DNA from: Lachnospiraceae bacterium
GTDB lineage: Bacteria > Bacillota > Clostridia > Lachnospirales > Lachnospiraceae
Assembly: GCA_017618075.1 (NCBI GenBank)
Contig: JAFZUY010000003.1
Span: 109,608-173,607 of the forward strand
Reading direction: 5' to 3'
DNA length: 64,000 nt
The position numbers and the translations under genes were made by a program. Position 1 is the first letter of the stretch, and every line of letters begins with the position of its first letter. Positions 29,526-37,697 of this stretch are shown piece by piece. The notes beneath the pieces were generated by a model. That model saw nothing but the letters and a program-made list of their open reading frames with translations, was not told where the DNA came from and searched no databases.

Positions 29526-31055
29526 ATGAGAAAAAGCGGAATTCTAACGGCTGTTTTCAGCCTTCCAAATGAATACGGAATCGGTTGCTTCTCAAAAGAG
29601 GCTTATGATTTTGTGGACTTTCTCGCAGAATCGAATCAGAAATTCTGGCAGATACTTCCGCTTGGGCCTACAGGATACGGTGACTCACCTTATCAGTCAT
29701 TTTCAACATTTGCCGGCAATCCGTACTACATAGATTTGCAGGAATTCATCGACAACGGATGGCTTACAAAGGAAGAATGCCACGAAGCCTATGATGAGTT
29801 TTATGAATCAAATGACTGGTATCAGGGCGCAACAAAAGATGAGAGAAGCAATTACGTTGACTACGAAGCGCAGTACTACGCAAGATTTTCTCTCCTTCGA
29901 AGAACTTATGAGAGAAGCTTCATCGAGGCAGATAAGGATTATGCGAAATTCATCCTTGACGAAGCATACTGGCTTGACGACTATGCGCTTTATATGGCCA
30001 TAAAAGACGAAAACCACGGCGCTTCAATGTACGACTGGGAAGACGATTTGAGACTTCGCAAAGAAAAAGCGATTAAAAAAGCAAAGAAAGAACTAGCGCC
30101 TCAGATCGGATTTTATAAATTCCTTCAGTATTTCTTTAAAAAGCAGTGGCTTTTATTAAAGAAATATGCGAACGAAAAAGGCGTTGAAATAATAGGAGAC
30201 ATTCCTATATATGTTGCACTCGATTCGGCCGACACATGGTCAAACCCCGATCTTTTCATATTTGATGAGGATTTAAAACCGAAGGGTGTTGCAGGCTGCC
30301 CGCCTGATTATTTTAGTGCCACAGGTCAGCTTTGGGGCAATCCTTTGTATGACTGGGATATTCATAAAAAAGATAACTATTCATGGTGGATAAAGAGACT
30401 TAAAAAATGCTTTGAACTTTACGATGTCGTTCGTATCGATCACTTCAGAGCGTTTGACGAATATTATTTCATTCCTTTCGGCGATTTAACCGCTGAGTTC
30501 GGATACTGGGTTCCCGGCCCCGGATATGATTTATTCAAAGCCGTTAAAAAGGAATTGAACAAACCAAGAATCATAGCGGAAGATTTGGGCTTCCTCACAC
30601 CTACAGTGCTAAAGCTCGTTAAACGCACGGGATATCCCGGAATGAAAGTGCTTGAGTTCGCTTTTGATTCCGAAGAAGATAACGATTATCTTCCTCATAA
30701 TTATGATAAAAACTGCGTTGTTTACACGGGTACTCATGACAATGATACCGTAAAAGGTTGGTACAAAACGCTAAAACGCGTTGACAAGGCACAGCTTAAA
30801 GTGTATCTTGACATAAAGAATGTTAAGAATATAAACAAAGATATGATTAAACTCGCCGAGAGTTCGGTGGCCGAAACTTGCATTATTCCTATTCAAGACA
30901 TTTTTGCATTAGATTCAGGAGCACGAATAAATACACCATCGACACTTGGAAACAATTGGAAGTGGAGATTACTCCCTAAATATCTTGAGGGAGAAAAACG
31001 AAGCGAAACCATCTCATATCTTTCGAATATTACGAAAACCTACGGAAGAATGTAG
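29526..31055 (+). CDS. malQ: 4-alpha-glucanotransferase (amylomaltase)
   Basis: GH77 enzyme that rearranges maltodextrins, giving longer chains for the phosphorylase plus glucose. Family marks: SLPNEYGIGCFS near the N-terminus, QILPLGPTGYGDSPYQSFS, the nucleophile region VVRIDHFRAFDEYY, the acid/base block IIAEDLGFLTP and GTHDNDTVKGW. Length (509) is normal. The ATG directly follows the glgP stop without a gap. Its 3' end is followed by an unusual GC-rich non-coding stretch rather than a standard terminator. Confidence 0.97.
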   Translation: MRKSGILTAVFSLPNEYGIGCFSKEAYDFVDFLAESNQKFWQILPLGPTGYGDSPYQSFSTFAGNPYYIDLQEFIDNGWLTKEECHEAYDEFYESNDWYQGATKDERSNYVDYEAQYYARFSLLRRTYERSFIEADKDYAKFILDEAYWLDDYALYMAIKDENHGASMYDWEDDLRLRKEKAIKKAKKELAPQIGFYKFLQYFFKKQWLLLKKYANEKGVEIIGDIPIYVALDSADTWSNPDLFIFDEDLKPKGVAGCPPDYFSATGQLWGNPLYDWDIHKKDNYSWWIKRLKKCFELYDVVRIDHFRAFDEYYFIPFGDLTAEFGYWVPGPGYDLFKAVKKELNKPRIIAEDLGFLTPTVLKLVKRTGYPGMKVLEFAFDSEEDNDYLPHNYDKNCVVYTGTHDNDTVKGWYKTLKRVDKAQLKVYLDIKNVKNINKDMIKLAESSVAETCIIPIQDIFALDSGARINTPSTLGNNWKWRLLPKYLEGEKRSETISYLSNITKTYGRM

Positions 31056-31075
31056 ACGAGTGACAACCGTATGAT

Positions 31076-31200
31076 GCACAAGCGGGTAATCGGTCACCGT
31101 CGGCACTTAACGAGCTAAGCACGAAGTGCGAAGCGAGTTTAGTGGCCGCTACGTGGGACCGCTTAGCGAGAGCGTGCCCGCGGTGTATCGTGCGATTGGC
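31076..31200 (+). other. GC-rich structured non-coding region between malQ and argG
   Basis: This 125-base stretch is clearly more GC-rich than the rest of the window and has several nested complementarities. A long imperfect stem pairs CGG-CACT-tAAC (31101-31111) with GTTt-AGTG-g-CCG (31137-31148), with an inner CAC-GAA-GTG tip at about 31120-31128. A second hairpin pairs ACCGC (31158-31162) with GCGGT (31180-31184), with an inner CGCT/AGCG helix. There is no open reading frame with a ribosome site. The CACGAAGTG and CTTAGCGAG elements resemble the short hairpin repeats at 34994 and 62560. It could be a structured leader of argG or a repeat remnant; it ends about 20 bases before the argG ribosome site. 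Confidence 0.5.
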
Positions 31201-31234
31201 ACTCGTGAAGATATTATAAGGAGGCTTTTTAGCT

Positions 31235-32455
31235 ATGAAAGAAAAAGTTGTATTGGCATATTCCGGCGGACTTGATACCACCGCGATTATCCCCTGGTTG
31301 AAAGAAAACTTCGATTACGAAGTTATTTGCTGCTGTATCGACTGTGGTCAGGGCAGTGAACTTGACGGACTTGAAGAAAGAGCAAAACTCTCAGGTGCAG
31401 AGAAGCTTTATATCGAAGACGTAACCGATGAATTCTGTGATGAATATATCGTTCCCTGTGTATGGGCTCATGCGGTATATGAAAACAAATATCTTTTAGG
31501 AACATCAATGGCACGTCCCGTTATTGCAAAGAGACTTGTAGAAATCGCGAGAAAAGAAGGCGCTACGGCAATCTGCCACGGTGCTACAGGAAAGGGTAAC
31601 GACCAGATCAGATTTGAACTCGGCATCAAAGCACTTGCTCCCGATTTAAAGATTATCGCAGCTTGGAGAAACGACAAGTGGACTCTTGATTCAAGAGAGA
31701 GCGAAATCGAATATTGCCATCAGCACGGAATCAACCTTCCTTTCTCAGCTGACAACTCATATTCAAGAGACAGAAACTTATGGCACATTTCACACGAAGG
31801 TCTTGAACTCGAAGATCCCGCAAATGAGCCTAACTACGATCACCTTCTTGTACTCGGCGTAAGACCTGAGAAGGCTCCCGATGAAGGCGAATATGTATCT
31901 CTTTCATTTGAAAAAGGTATTCCCGTTGCAATCAACGGCGAGAAGAAGAAAGTATCAGATATCATCCGTGACCTCAACAAGCTCGGCGGAAAGCATGGTA
32001 TCGGTATCATCGATATCGTTGAAAACCGTGTAGTTGGTATGAAATCACGTGGTGTATATGAAACACCCGGCGGTACAATTCTTTACGAAGCACATCAGCA
32101 GCTCGAAGAGTTAATCCTTGACCGTGACATCTACAGAGAAAAACAGGAAATCGGCAACAAGTTTGCACAGATCGTATACGAAGGAAAGTGGTTCTCACCT
32201 TTAAGAGAAGCATGCCAGGCATTCCTTGAGAAATCTCAGGAGCAGGTAACAGGCGAAGTTAAGATGAAACTCTACAAGGGCAACATCATCAAAGCCGGCA
32301 CCACTTCACCTTATTCACTTTATGATGAAAAGATTGCATCATTTACAACAGGTGACCTTTACGATCATCATGATGCTGAAGGCTTTATCAACCTCTTCGG
32401 ACTTTCAACAAAGGTTCGTGCAATGAAGGCTCAGGCAAGAGAACAGCAGAAATAG
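31235..32455 (+). CDS. argG: Argininosuccinate synthase
   Basis: Joins citrulline and aspartate with ATP in arginine synthesis. The ATP-binding P-loop-like motif [17 protein letters not shown] at the N-terminus and [15 protein letters not shown] are diagnostic; [16 protein letters not shown] is the C-terminal signature. The length of 406 residues is typical. AAGGAGG lies 10 bases before the ATG. argH, usually its partner, is not nearby; argJ, argB and argD are 3.8-8 kb downstream, separated by unrelated genes. Codon use suggests high expression. Confidence 0.98.
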   Translation: MKEKVVLAYSGGLDTTAIIPWLKENFDYEVICCCIDCGQGSELDGLEERAKLSGAEKLYIEDVTDEFCDEYIVPCVWAHAVYENKYLLGTSMARPVIAKRLVEIARKEGATAICHGATGKGNDQIRFELGIKALAPDLKIIAAWRNDKWTLDSRESEIEYCHQHGINLPFSADNSYSRDRNLWHISHEGLELEDPANEPNYDHLLVLGVRPEKAPDEGEYVSLSFEKGIPVAINGEKKKVSDIIRDLNKLGGKHGIGIIDIVENRVVGMKSRGVYETPGGTILYEAHQQLEELILDRDIYREKQEIGNKFAQIVYEGKWFSPLREACQAFLEKSQEQVTGEVKMKLYKGNIIKAGTTSPYSLYDEKIASFTTGDLYDHHDAEGFINLFGLSTKVRAMKAQAREQQK

Positions 32456-32479
32456 TCTTTAGACAGTTCGGGAGACACC

Positions 32480-32776
32480 ATGGAAGATATATGGCTCATA
32501 CTTTTAATATATCTGGCAGCAGTCAATCTTTTCGGACTGATTATAATGGGTGTCGATAAATCCAGAGCCAAAAGAAGGAAATGGAGAATCCCCGAGGCCA
32601 CGCTTTTCTTAGTGGCGATAATCGGGGGTTCAATCGGTTCCATCGCAGGCATGTATTTATTCAGACACAAAACGAAACACTGGTATTTCGTGGTCGGAAT
32701 GCCCGTGATTCTTGTTTTGCAGATAATTGCGGCGCTTATAATGTATTTTGCTCCGATTAATCTGATTTTCCTTTAA
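32480..32776 (+). CDS. DUF1294 family small membrane protein
   Basis: A 98-residue protein with three hydrophobic helices. The pattern NLFGLIIMGVDKSRAKRRKWRIPE then LFLVAIIGGSIGSIAGMYLFRHKTKH (shown in part as GVDKSRAKRRKWRIPE and MYLFRHKTKH) is the DUF1294 signature, including the Asp-Lys and Arg-His-Lys-Thr residues. Function is unknown. It follows argG by 24 bases and probably shares its transcript. Confidence 0.88.
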   Translation: MEDIWLILLIYLAAVNLFGLIIMGVDKSRAKRRKWRIPEATLFLVAIIGGSIGSIAGMYLFRHKTKHWYFVVGMPVILVLQIIAALIMYFAPINLIFL

Positions 32777-32852
32777 CACCATAAAAGAGAAAAACCAAAA
32801 CGTATATTATTTAGTAACCAAAAAATCTGTGTAAAACTCGGAGGGATATTTT

Positions 32853-33905
32853 ATGAACGAAAACAAATCCGGTCTTTGTACCGCATCCTTGGTCCTCGGT
32901 ATTATCTGCCTTGTGACAAGTTTCATTTTTAACCTGGGATTTCTTCCCGGCGTTTTAGGACTTATCTTCGGTATTATATGTCTGTCTAAGAAGAAACAGC
33001 CCAGAGGAAGAGCAAAAGGCGGTTTAATTACTTCCATCATCGGTCTTGTAATCGGATTCTTCACAGGCATCGTCGGAATACTTCTTATCGTATTCAGCGG
33101 TCTTCTTGTAGGTGGCGGAATTGCAGGTTTAAGCGCTCTTTCAAATGCGGCACAGAGCGGTGACTTCGATCAGGTTATCAATGTAATCGATAACATCCAG
33201 GATGCAAGTTCATCAAACTTAGGAAGCGATGGTTTAGATATTAACGACCTTTTAAACAGCTACAATAATGATTATGATTTAGACAATCAGTTTACCATCA
33301 ACGAAAACGGCGGTTTTGATATCAATGAACCCGCCTGGGACGGCGACGGATATGATTACTCCGGAGATTTTGACTGGGAAGCATTCTTAAATGAATACGG
33401 CAGTGATTACGATTTAGATAACGGTACAGGCAAACCCGGTGATGCCGGTTCATATTTTATGAATCTTTCGGGTGTATATTTTGAAGATTTGGAAAACTAC
33501 GGCTACACATATTCATACGGTGATGACGAGTATTCTGTTTACACCAACAAAAACGGCGCAGAGTTTGAGTTCCCCGCATATGTAGTTCCGACTTCCTCTT
33601 TCGGCAGCAGTAATTATGAAGCTTACTATAATTACATCGATGCACTTGGACTCGTAGATAACGATGAAGGATTCTACTATGACGAGAAGCTTTATAAATG
33701 GAATGACGAGTGGGATTATGCATACTGTGAAAGAATAACCGATTACGGCAGTTATCAGAACTATGAAATCTGGTTATTTGCATTCAGTGATTATTCGGAT
33801 AATATGGTTATTCTTATCGGCAGACCCACAGATGCTCATTTTGATGATGACTTTACAGATTTTGAGAATACTCTGAATTACATGACCTGTAATCCTACAT
33901 TGTAA
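32853..33905 (+). CDS. DUF4190-like membrane-anchored acidic protein
   Basis: A 350-residue protein. Residues 1-90 contain two pairs of hydrophobic segments with the DUF4190-like pattern SLVLGIICLVTS and GGLITSIIGLVIGF. The rest is predicted extracytoplasmic, very rich in Asp, Asn, Tyr and Gly (for example NSYNNDYDLDN), including two similar segments ending in YDLDN, then a compact C-terminal domain that I do not recognise. GGAGGG lies 8 bases before the ATG, and a strong bidirectional terminator follows. A calcium- or substrate-binding surface protein is possible but unproven. Confidence 0.65.
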   Translation: MNENKSGLCTASLVLGIICLVTSFIFNLGFLPGVLGLIFGIICLSKKKQPRGRAKGGLITSIIGLVIGFFTGIVGILLIVFSGLLVGGGIAGLSALSNAAQSGDFDQVINVIDNIQDASSSNLGSDGLDINDLLNSYNNDYDLDNQFTINENGGFDINEPAWDGDGYDYSGDFDWEAFLNEYGSDYDLDNGTGKPGDAGSYFMNLSGVYFEDLENYGYTYSYGDDEYSVYTNKNGAEFEFPAYVVPTSSFGSSNYEAYYNYIDALGLVDNDEGFYYDEKLYKWNDEWDYAYCERITDYGSYQNYEIWLFAFSDYSDNMVILIGRPTDAHFDDDFTDFENTLNYMTCNPTL

Positions 33906-33931
33906 TGAGTTAAAACTATCATAAAAGATAT

Positions 33932-33966
33932 TTAATAAAAGACCGGTTTAATCGGTCTTTTATTAA
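33932..33966 (+). terminator. Rho-independent terminator (bidirectional form)
   Basis: A 14-bp perfect stem TTAATAAAAGACCG/CGGTCTTTTATTAA (33932-33945 with 33953-33966) with a seven-base loop. The A-rich 5' side and T-rich 3' side allow action on both strands. It ends the 32853 gene. Confidence 0.9.
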
Positions 33967-34003
33967 CAGAGAACAAAATGTTTGCTTTCGTCGGGGGTTT
34001 ATA

Positions 34004-34471
34004 ATGCACATAGCGGTATTGGATGATAATATTGCTGACAGAAAACAAATAGAGAGACTTTTGGACAGGGAATCGGATAGAAGAATAAGCACCACCGGAA
34101 ATCTTTACACCGATACTTTCGGTGCAGTGGATGCGTTTCTTGCAGCGCCAAGGCAGTATGATTTTTTTATGATTGATTTAAAAGGCGAAGTCTCGTTATG
34201 CGTTGAGATTGCCGGTAAAATCAGAGATCTCGGCATAAAGGTTCCCATATGTTTTTTTAGGAGTAAAGATGAGTTTGCGGGCATAGAAAATATGCCTGCA
34301 AACATATTATTTTTGGAAAAACCCGTAAAAGTAGCCGACCTTACGGCGATTATAGACGAAGTAATTGCTTTGTTCGAGGAGCACAGGAACGAATACAAAT
34401 GTGAAGAAGCCGAAGATGCTCCCGAGGTAAAAAAGAATATTTTCAGAAGAATTTTCGAATACTTTTATTGA
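34004..34471 (+). CDS. Stand-alone response-regulator receiver-like protein
   Basis: A 155-residue protein with a receiver fold and no DNA-binding output domain. Acidic pocket Asp7/Asp8 (VLDDN), the likely phospho-acceptor Asp58 in FFMIDLKG, and the conserved Lys in FLEKPVK are present; the usual Thr/Ser position reads FFRSKDE. The final 30 residues are an acidic stretch and an amphipathic basic/aromatic tail (KKNIFRRIFEYFY) that could be a docking helix. No histidine kinase gene is adjacent. GGGGG precedes the ATG. Confidence 0.75.
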   Translation: MHIAVLDDNIADRKQIERLLDRESDRRISTTGNLYTDTFGAVDAFLAAPRQYDFFMIDLKGEVSLCVEIAGKIRDLGIKVPICFFRSKDEFAGIENMPANILFLEKPVKVADLTAIIDEVIALFEEHRNEYKCEEAEDAPEVKKNIFRRIFEYFY

Positions 34472-34496
34472 TTTTATAAATTGCTTATGTTATAGT
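34468..34496 (+). promoter_or_regulatory. Sigma-A promoter upstream of GNAT gene
   Basis: TTGATT (34468-34473), 17-base spacer, TATAGT (34491-34496). The -35 overlaps the stop codon of the receiver gene, and the -10 is 32 bases before the GNAT start codon. Confidence 0.7.
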
Positions 34497-34527
34497 AAGC
34501 GAAATTTTTATTTTTGAGGACAGATAG

Positions 34528-34983
34528 ATGAACGACTGGATAGTTCGTGAAATGACAATTGAAGATTATGAGGGCGTTAAGAAACTCTGGCTCTCAATTA
34601 AAGGATTTGCAATTCGAAGCATCGATGACTCATATTCGGGTGTCGAGAAATTCCTTAAAAGAAATCCGGGCTGTTCGGTAGTAAGTATCATGGACGGAGA
34701 AGTGGTGGGAGCAATTCTTTGCGGACATGACGGAAGACGAGGATGTCTCTATCATGTATGCGTTCGCGAAGACGTAAGAATGCACGGCATCGGCAAGGCA
34801 ATGGTTGTTAAGTGCATGGAAAAGCTTAGAAGCGAGGGTATCAACAAGGTAAGCCTTATCGCATTTACCACCAACGATATAGGTAATGCATTCTGGAAAC
34901 AGGTAGGCTGGACCAAGAGAGAAGATCTTAACTACTACGATTTCACATTAAACGAAGCGAATATTATGGCATTTAATAAATAA
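34528..34983 (+). CDS. GNAT family N-acetyltransferase
   Basis: A 151-residue single-domain acetyltransferase. The acetyl-CoA binding motif A is visible as VCVREDVRMHGIGKAMVVKCME (core VRMHGIGKAM), preceded by the beta-4 strand GAILCGHDGRRGCLYHVCV, and motif B near NDIGNAFWKQVGW. The substrate cannot be told. It lies directly before argJ, separated only by a GC-rich hairpin repeat; a role in arginine synthesis (as ArgA) is possible by context but the protein does not look like known ArgA, and ArgJ supplies that activity. Confidence 0.85.
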   Translation: MNDWIVREMTIEDYEGVKKLWLSIKGFAIRSIDDSYSGVEKFLKRNPGCSVVSIMDGEVVGAILCGHDGRRGCLYHVCVREDVRMHGIGKAMVVKCMEKLRSEGINKVSLIAFTTNDIGNAFWKQVGWTKREDLNYYDFTLNEANIMAFNK

Positions 34984-34993
34984 ATGACAAAGA

Positions 34994-35023
34994 TGCCCGG
35001 CTCGCTAAGCGTGCCTGGCTCCA
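34994..35023 (+). repeat. GC-rich intergenic hairpin repeat, copy 1
   Basis: A 30-base element beginning TGCCCGGCTC and ending TGCCTGGCTCCA. It contains the hairpin GGC-T-CGC-TAA-GCG-T-GCC at 34999-35015. About 25 of 30 bases match the copy at 62560, and the middle stem pair differs in a compensating way. It lies between the GNAT gene stop and the argJ ribosome binding site. Confidence 0.7.
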
Positions 35024-35036
35024 TAAGGAGATTATC

Positions 35037-36269
35037 ATGTCAGACATTAAAATAATCGAAGGCGGTATTACAGCCGCAAAGGGTTTTAAAGCAGCATATA
35101 CAGAGGCAGGCGTAAAGTACGCCAACAGAAAAGACATGGCAATGGTTTTTTCCGAGACACCCTGTGTAAGCTCCGGTACTTTTACCAGCAATGTAGTTAA
35201 GGCCGCCTGTGTGCAGTGGGATATGAAGCTTGTAAAATCAGACAAACCCATGCACGGAATGGTAATAAATACAGGTATCGCAAATGCATGTACGGGTAAG
35301 GAAGGCTTTGATGCATGTGAAGCTACCGCAAAGGCTATGAGCGATAACTTAGGTGTTCCCGTAGATTCAATCGCTGTAGGTTCCACAGGTGTTATAGGAA
35401 TGCAGCTTCCCGTGGATAAGCTCGTAAAAGGCGTAAACGATATGTGCGGAAAGCTTGATTCCTCTCTTGAGAACGGAACCAATGCAAGTATCGCAATTAT
35501 GACTACGGATACAGTTAATAAAGAGTACGCAGTTTCATTTGAACTTGGCGGAAAGACAGTTACGCTCGGCGGTATGAGCAAGGGCTCAGGCATGATTCAT
35601 CCGAATATGTGCACTATGATAGCTCTTTTATCAAGTGATATAGCAATCGAAAAATCACTTATGCAGGAGGCTGTAAGCGAGGTAATCGCAGACACCTTCA
35701 ATATGATTTCCGTTGACGGAGATACATCTACAAACGATACATTCATCCTGATGGCAAACGGTCTTGCGGGAAATGAAAAGATTACTTCAAAGAATGCGGA
35801 TTACGAGACATTTAAGAAAGCATTGTTCATTGTATGCGAATATCTTGCAAGAAGAATGGCAGCAGACGGCGAAGGCGCAAGCAAGCTCTTTACCGCTCAC
35901 GTTGTAAATGCTTCATCAAAGAATGATGCCAAGGTACTTGCCCGTTCGATTATTTCTTCCAACCTTTCCAAAGCGGCTATCTACGGCTGCGATGCAAACT
36001 TCGGAAGATTCCTTTGTGCGATGGGATATTCAGGTGTAGATTTCGATCAGACCAAGGTTGAACTTTTCTTTGAAAGCAAAGCAGGTCGTCTTGAAGTATT
36101 CAAGATGGGCGTTCCCCTTGATTTTGATGAAGACTTCGCCACAAAGATTATGAAAGAAGATGAAGTAATCGTATTCGTGGATATGAACGACGGCGATGCA
36201 GAGGCAACCGCCTGGGGCTGCGATCTTACATACGATTATGTAAAGATAAACGCGGATTACCGTTCATAA
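35037..36269 (+). CDS. argJ: Bifunctional glutamate N-acetyltransferase/amino-acid acetyltransferase
   Basis: Transfers acetyl groups from N-acetylornithine to glutamate in the cyclic arginine pathway; bifunctional members also use acetyl-CoA. The signature GMSKGSGMIHPNMCTM contains the autocleavage nucleophile Thr; the residue just before it is Cys where many homologues have Ala. STGVIGMQLP and the C-terminal AIYGCDANFGR/GRI-like blocks are conserved. The length of 410 residues is standard, and the precursor is cut into alpha and beta chains. AAGGAG lies 7 bases before the ATG. A terminator follows directly. Confidence 0.97.
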   Translation: MSDIKIIEGGITAAKGFKAAYTEAGVKYANRKDMAMVFSETPCVSSGTFTSNVVKAACVQWDMKLVKSDKPMHGMVINTGIANACTGKEGFDACEATAKAMSDNLGVPVDSIAVGSTGVIGMQLPVDKLVKGVNDMCGKLDSSLENGTNASIAIMTTDTVNKEYAVSFELGGKTVTLGGMSKGSGMIHPNMCTMIALLSSDIAIEKSLMQEAVSEVIADTFNMISVDGDTSTNDTFILMANGLAGNEKITSKNADYETFKKALFIVCEYLARRMAADGEGASKLFTAHVVNASSKNDAKVLARSIISSNLSKAAIYGCDANFGRFLCAMGYSGVDFDQTKVELFFESKAGRLEVFKMGVPLDFDEDFATKIMKEDEVIVFVDMNDGDAEATAWGCDLTYDYVKINADYRS

Positions 36270-36293
36270 TTAATTAGTGACTATTATGTTTTT

Positions 36294-36352
36294 GACACCC
36301 AAAAAAGTCAGTAATTGCAATGTTTTGCAAGGCTTCTTGGGTGTCTTTTTTT
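36294..36352 (+). terminator. Rho-independent terminator after argJ
   Basis: GACACCCAA (36294-36302) pairs with TTGGGTGTC (36337-36345) and is followed by seven to eight T residues. The 34-base loop contains its own small hairpin (TTGCAA...TTGCAA). The long loop is unusual but the stem and T tract are convincing. Confidence 0.82.
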
Positions 36353-36456
36353 GATGGTTTTCGTGAAATTTCACAAACTTTGTTATTAGCGAGGGAATCA
36401 GTTGAATACATAGATTTGGGATGTTAATATTCAAACATAAATGTCTTGAGGTTTTT

Positions 36457-36834
36457 ATGAGTGGAATAATTGATATATCACAATTGAATACACCACCGGA
36501 AAAACATGAATTGGAAACTGCTAAGTATTTTTCAAAATTAGGGAAGGATGTTGTTTTTATTCTTCCAAGCAACATTCCGGGAGTATACAGACCGGATATA
36601 AAAATGGATGGAATTGAGTGGGAGATAAAATGTCCTCAGGGAAAATCCAAAAGAACTATAGAAAAAAATTACCATAAAGCCGCTTTGCAATCAAAAAATA
36701 TAATATTTGATTTAAGGAGAATAGAATTACCTGAAAAAGATTGTATTTCTCAGTTAGAGCAAGAATTTTATGATAAACATACTAAAAGACTATACATTAT
36801 TAAGAAAAATGGGGAATTAATCTCTCTGGAATAA
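36457..36834 (+). CDS. CdiA C-terminal nuclease-like small protein
   Basis: A 125-residue protein. The N-terminal half has KHELETAKYFSKLGKDVVF, then the probable catalytic core DIKMDGIEWEIKCP with Asp, Glu and Lys residues arranged as in PD-(D/E)XK-like nucleases, followed by KSKRTIEKN and SKNIIFDLRR. I associate this with the CdiA_C tRNA-nuclease toxin family; the match is from memory. I chose the ATG at 36457, with GAGG 6-7 bases upstream; an earlier ATG at 36421 lacks a ribosome site. There is no secretion domain or recognisable immunity gene. The gene is markedly AT-richer than its neighbours and lies between two terminators, suggesting horizontal gain. Confidence 0.68.
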   Translation: MSGIIDISQLNTPPEKHELETAKYFSKLGKDVVFILPSNIPGVYRPDIKMDGIEWEIKCPQGKSKRTIEKNYHKAALQSKNIIFDLRRIELPEKDCISQLEQEFYDKHTKRLYIIKKNGELISLE

Positions 36835-36847
36835 ACAATAAGTAATA

Positions 36848-36931
36848 TTGACAATATAATTAAAAGTGTTATCATTAAAGCATAGAAGAGCTCGACCCAC
36901 TGTTGGATAACGGAGGGCCCAGAGCTTTTTT
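36848..36931 (+). ncRNA. Candidate small RNA gene with its own promoter and terminator
   Basis: TTGACA (36848-36853), a 16-base spacer and TATCAT (36870-36875) form a good promoter that begins 14 bases after the stop of the upstream gene. Expected transcription from about 36882 would give an RNA of only about 50 nt ending in AGCTC (36889-36893) paired with GAGCT (36922-36926), CCC with GGG inside it, and a T run. The loop carries GGAGGG, a Shine-Dalgarno-like sequence. No ribosome-bound reading frame fits. The full non-coding interval 36835-37143 holds this unit, a second terminator at 37008 and the gpx promoter; nothing else is evident in it. Confidence 0.45.
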
Positions 36932-37007
36932 CTATGTTATAACGTTGAAAAATAATGTTAAGAATAGTTGCCTGCAAAATAGCAGAATAAGTGCAAATCA
37001 TTCGTAT

Positions 37008-37044
37008 AACGTGAACTTTCTTTTGGAAGTTCACGTTTTTCTTT
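37008..37044 (+). terminator. Rho-independent terminator upstream of gpx
   Basis: AACGTGAACTT (37008-37018) pairs with AAGTTCACGTT (37027-37037) around an eight-base loop, followed by TTTCTTTT. It has no gene immediately upstream except the candidate small RNA, so it may be a second-line terminator for that transcript or for the nuclease-like gene. Confidence 0.8.
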
Positions 37045-37072
37045 TATGATAAAAAAATTTTTAAAAAAATTA

Positions 37073-37110
37073 TTGACAAATAAAAATAAATTGCATACAA
37101 TTTAATTGCA
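37073..37110 (+). promoter_or_regulatory. Promoter and OhrR-type operator of gpx-ohrR
   Basis: A consensus promoter TTGACA (37073-37078), 17-base spacer, TACAAT (37096-37101). The -10 is the first half of TACAATTTAATTGCA (37096-37110), very close to the Bacillus OhrR box TACAATTAAATTGTA. A bound repressor would cover the -10 and start site. The downstream operon encodes an OhrR-like protein, so autoregulation is the natural reading. Confidence 0.75.
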
Positions 37111-37143
37111 CACAATCGAAATACCAAAAAGGAGGAGCAAGGT

Positions 37144-37695
37144 ATGGGATTTTATGATTTAAAGGTAACAGCAAGTGACGGAAGCGACGTTTTAATGAAG
37201 GACTTTGAAAATAAAGTTGTTCTGGTAGTAAATACCGCTACAGGATGCGGATTTACACCTCACTACAAACCCCTCGAGGAGATGTATGAGAAGTTCCATG
37301 ACAGAGGATTTGAAATAATAGATGTTCCCTGCAACCAGTTCGCTGGCCAGACACCCGGAACCGATGATGAGATTCACGAATTCTGTACACTCAAATACAA
37401 CACGCAGTTTCCTCAGATGAAAAAGAGTGATGTCAACGGTGAGAATGCAATCGAACTTTTCAAATATCTTAAGTCACAGAAAACCTTCGAAGGCTTCGGC
37501 AAAGGACCCAAGGCAGTGGCAATGTCCGCAATGCTTAAGAAAATAGACAAGGATTATAAAAACAATTCAGAGATCAAGTGGAATTTCACCAAGTTTATCG
37601 TAAACAGAAAGGGTGAAGTTGTAGCCAGATTTGAGCCGACGGCAGATATGAAAGCGGTTGATAAATTTGTAGAAGATCTTTTAAACGAGGGTTAA
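37144..37695 (+). CDS. Glutathione peroxidase family thiol peroxidase
   Basis: Reduces hydroperoxides; in bacteria lacking glutathione these enzymes normally use thioredoxin. The peroxidatic Cys is in NTATGCGFTPHY, followed by the second conserved block PCNQFAGQTPGTDDEIHEFC with a likely resolving Cys, and WNFTKFIVNRKGEVV near the C-terminus. The protein is 183 residues, a normal size. GGAGG lies 10 bases before the ATG. The next gene, 2 bases downstream, is an OhrR-type peroxide sensor, and a thioredoxin gene follows it, giving a small oxidative-stress cassette. Confidence 0.93.
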   Translation: MGFYDLKVTASDGSDVLMKDFENKVVLVVNTATGCGFTPHYKPLEEMYEKFHDRGFEIIDVPCNQFAGQTPGTDDEIHEFCTLKYNTQFPQMKKSDVNGENAIELFKYLKSQKTFEGFGKGPKAVAMSAMLKKIDKDYKNNSEIKWNFTKFIVNRKGEVVARFEPTADMKAVDKFVEDLLNEG

Positions 37696-37697
37696 AA

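Noticed and set aside
31150-31165. T-box-like core (GTGGGACCGC) upstream of argG
   Set aside because: It resembles the T-box sequence GTGGTACCGC, but the variable base is G, which would not fit an arginine tRNA discriminator base, there is no clear specifier stem, and the surrounding GC-rich stems match the dispersed repeats better.
36768-37034. 88-residue hydrophobic reading frame on the minus strand
   Set aside because: It runs through a terminator, a promoter and the end of the nuclease-like gene, has no ribosome site and reads through hairpin arms; it is a chance frame in AT-rich DNA.
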